A stretch of 23,629 nt of DNA, taken from contig SCUH01000289.1 in assembly GCA_004298295.1 (NCBI GenBank), forward strand, positions 1-23,629, in the 5' to 3' direction. Each line of letters opens with the position of its first letter. Position 1 is the stretch's first letter. This stretch comes from Betaproteobacteria bacterium. Its GTDB lineage: Bacteria > Pseudomonadota > Gammaproteobacteria > Burkholderiales > SG8-39. The notes beneath the pieces were generated by a model, which searched no databases, was not told the origin of the DNA, and saw only the letters and a list, made by a program, of their open reading frames with translations. Both the position numbers and the translations under genes were made by a program. This document shows positions 21,793 through 23,629 of the stretch, in pieces.

Positions 21793-23629
21793 ACGCGCCG
21801 TCGCCGGCCCGGCCGGGCGGGACCCATCCGGGCGACACGGCCTTGGCTGCACGCCTGCGCAGGGAGATCGATGGCGAGGTGCTGTTCGACGCCGCCAGCC
21901 GCGGCCGCTACAGCACGGACGCCTCGATCTATCAGATCGAACCGCTGGGCGTTGTCATCCCTCGCACGGAAGAAGCGGCGCGTACCGCGCTTGCGATCGC
22001 CATGGGGGAGCGTGTTCCGGTGCTGCCGCGGGGCGCAGGCAGCTCCCAGTGCGGGCAAACGGTCGGTGCCGCGCTGGTGATCGACGATTCGAAGTACCTC
22101 AACCGCCTTCTGGAAGTCGATGCCGCCGAACGCCGGGCGGTGGTGCAACCGGGTGTCGTGCTCGATGCGCTGAACGCGCAATTGCGTCTGCACGGCCTGT
22201 GGTTTCCGGTGGATGTCTCGACTTCCGCCCAGGCGACGCTCGGCGGCATGGCCGGAAACAACTCCTGCGGTTCGCGTTCGATCGCCTACGGCAACATGGT
22301 GCACAACGTCCTCGCCATCGACGCCCTGACCGCTGCGGGCGAGCGCTGGCGCTTCGGGCCGCTGCACGAGCGAGCGGGTCCGCCCGCCTATCTGGAACTG
22401 GTGCGGCGGTTGGGTGCGCTCTATGAGCGCGAGAAAGCCGAAATTGCGGGGCGATTTCCTGCGGTGCAACGCAAGGTGGCGGGCTACAACCTCGACCATC
22501 TCGGTCCGCCCCATGCGAATGCCGCGCACCTGCTGGTCGGATCGGAAGGCACGCTCGCCTACTTCGAGCGACTGCACCTGAAACTTGCGCCGCTGCCGGC
22601 CGCGCGGGCGCTCGGCGTGTGTCATTTCCCCAGGTTCCACACCGCGATGGACTTGACGCAACACATCGTCAAGCTGGGGCCCACTGCGGTGGAACTGGTC
22701 GATCGCACCATGATCGGACTGGCGCGTGATATCCCGGCATTTGGCAAGACGGTGGAGGCGTTCATCCGCGGCGCCCCGGACGCGATCCTGCTGGTCGAAT
22801 TTGCAGGCGAAACCTCGGCTGAGCCGCAAGGCAAGCTCAGGCAGCTGGTGCAGCTCATGGCGGATCTCGGTCTGCCGGGCAGCGTGGTCGAAGTTACCGA
22901 CGCGAAACAACAGAAGGACGTCTGGGAGGTGCGCAAGGCGGGCCTCAACATCATGATGTCGATGAAGGGCGACGGCAAACCGGTGTCCTTCATCGAGGAC
23001 TGCGCGGTGCCGCTCGAGCACCTCGCCGAGTACACCGAACGCCTGACGCAGGTATTCGAAAAGCACGGCACGCGCGGCACCTGGTATGCGCACGCCTCGG
23101 TAGGGTGCCTGCATGTGCGCCCGGTGCTCGACATGCGTCGCGAGGGCGCGAAGCAGATGCGCGCGATTGCGGAAGAGGCCTGCGCGCTGGTGCGGCAATA
23201 CAAGGGCGCGTACTCCGGCGAGCACGGCGACGGCCTCGCGCGCTCGGAGTGGATCGCGCCGCTCTTCGGCCCCCGCCTTACGGCAGCGCTCGCAGAGATT
23301 AAGTCCTGGCTCGACCCCAGGGGTCTCATGAACCCGGGCAAGATCGTCAGTCCACCGCGCATGGATGATGCGTCGCTGTTCCGCTTCAAGCCCGGCTATC
23401 GGACGATCCCGCTCGCCGCGGCGCTCGACTGGACAGAATGGGGCGGCTACGACAAGGCCGTCGAGATGTGCAACAACAATGGCCACTGCCGCAAATTCGA
23501 TGCCGGCACGATGTGTCCTTCGTATCGCGCCACGCGCGACGAGCAGCACGTCACGCGGGGCCGCGCCAACACCCTGCGGCTCGCGCTCTCGGGACAGCTC
23601 GCCTTCGAAGACGCCAAAGAAGCGCTCGA
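21789..23629 (+). CDS. FAD-linked and 4Fe-4S-binding oxidoreductase, GlcD/YdiJ-like (3' truncated by window)
   Basis: The frame is open from ATG 21789 to the window end (613 codons seen). The first ~540 residues form a GlcD-type flavoprotein: the FAD-binding PCMH motif LPRGAGSSQCGQT (about 79-91), GGMAGNNSCGSRSIAYGN, and LVGSEGTLAYF, then a C-terminal FAD-oxidase domain with SGEHGDGLARSEW and the closing LMNPGKIV. A ferredoxin-like 4Fe-4S region follows, CNNNGHCRKF (Cys561, Cys567) and TMCPSYR (Cys576). This order matches the roughly 1000-residue YdiJ family, reported to include D-2-hydroxyglutarate dehydrogenase, and also resembles D-lactate/glycolate dehydrogenases. It would oxidise a D-2-hydroxyacid to a 2-oxo acid. 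The start overlaps the GntR stop, so the two are one operon. Confidence 0.92.
   Translation, partial: MNAPSPARPGGTHPGDTALAARLRREIDGEVLFDAASRGRYSTDASIYQIEPLGVVIPRTEEAARTALAIAMGERVPVLPRGAGSSQCGQTVGAALVIDDSKYLNRLLEVDAAERRAVVQPGVVLDALNAQLRLHGLWFPVDVSTSAQATLGGMAGNNSCGSRSIAYGNMVHNVLAIDALTAAGERWRFGPLHERAGPPAYLELVRRLGALYEREKAEIAGRFPAVQRKVAGYNLDHLGPPHANAAHLLVGSEGTLAYFERLHLKLAPLPAARALGVCHFPRFHTAMDLTQHIVKLGPTAVELVDRTMIGLARDIPAFGKTVEAFIRGAPDAILLVEFAGETSAEPQGKLRQLVQLMADLGLPGSVVEVTDAKQQKDVWEVRKAGLNIMMSMKGDGKPVSFIEDCAVPLEHLAEYTERLTQVFEKHGTRGTWYAHASVGCLHVRPVLDMRREGAKQMRAIAEEACALVRQYKGAYSGEHGDGLARSEWIAPLFGPRLTAALAEIKSWLDPRGLMNPGKIVSPPRMDDASLFRFKPGYRTIPLAAALDWTEWGGYDKAVEMCNNNGHCRKFDAGTMCPSYRATRDEQHVTRGRANTLRLALSGQLAFEDAKEAL

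Noticed and set aside
21609..23549. A 646-codon minus-strand ORF opposite the right-hand end
   Set aside because: It is antisense to the YdiJ-like oxidoreductase, whose plus-strand frame is open to the window end and has clear FAD and Fe-S motifs. The antisense product is low-complexity and His/Arg-rich, without motifs.

Overview
The window is GC-rich, densely coded chromosomal DNA from a betaproteobacterium, most likely of the order Burkholderiales or a close uncultivated relative. The basis is the sequence style of the ATP synthase subunits (an Asp-type c subunit in a GLIDA context and a 287-residue gamma subunit), a Bug/TctC-type solute receptor, several CaiB/BaiF CoA-transferases and a TRAP transporter. 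No rRNA, tRNA, insertion sequence, prophage, CRISPR array or obvious foreign island was seen. The lineage call is made by eye, not by a database search.

Region 1 (1-5469, +) is the distal part of the F1Fo ATP synthase operon: the 3' end of atpE, then atpF, atpH, atpA, atpG, atpD and atpC in the standard order, several with 1-base stop/start overlaps. It converges with a minus-strand pair (5476-7316): an alpha-methylacyl-CoA racemase-type CaiB/BaiF enzyme and an upstream glutathione S-transferase.

Region 2 (about 7317-10213) is the least ordinary. A 58-residue membrane protein with a strong Shine-Dalgarno site (and perhaps a second overlapping 60-residue ORF) reads leftward. Rightward are a response regulator and histidine kinase that resemble, from memory, the 'proteobacterial dedicated sortase system' pair PdsR/PdsS, although no sortase gene is in view. 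The regulator has a -10-like hexamer so close to its ATG that the mRNA is probably leaderless.

Region 3 (10222-14551, +) holds glpD (FAD glycerol-3-phosphate dehydrogenase, TTG start just behind a perfect TATAAT), a HAD-IIB phosphatase and a TauE/SafE permease, joined by start/stop overlaps, then a formyl-CoA-transferase-like CaiB enzyme.

Region 4 (14557-23629) is a carboxylate uptake and oxidation locus. On the minus strand, in transcription order, are a class V aminotransferase (serine/alanine-glyoxylate type), TRAP transporter genes dctP, dctQ and dctM, malonyl-CoA decarboxylase and a Bug receptor. Divergent from the aminotransferase are a GntR/FCD regulator and a GlcD-type FAD plus 4Fe-4S oxidoreductase (YdiJ-like), cut by the window end. 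The 113-base divergent spacer carries three palindromic sites and two back-to-back promoter candidates. My inference is that the regulator controls uptake of a small (hydroxy)carboxylate, its oxidation by the FAD/Fe-S enzyme to a 2-oxo acid such as glyoxylate, and transamination of that product. The malonyl-CoA decarboxylase with the nearby CoA-transferase may form a malonate-type branch.
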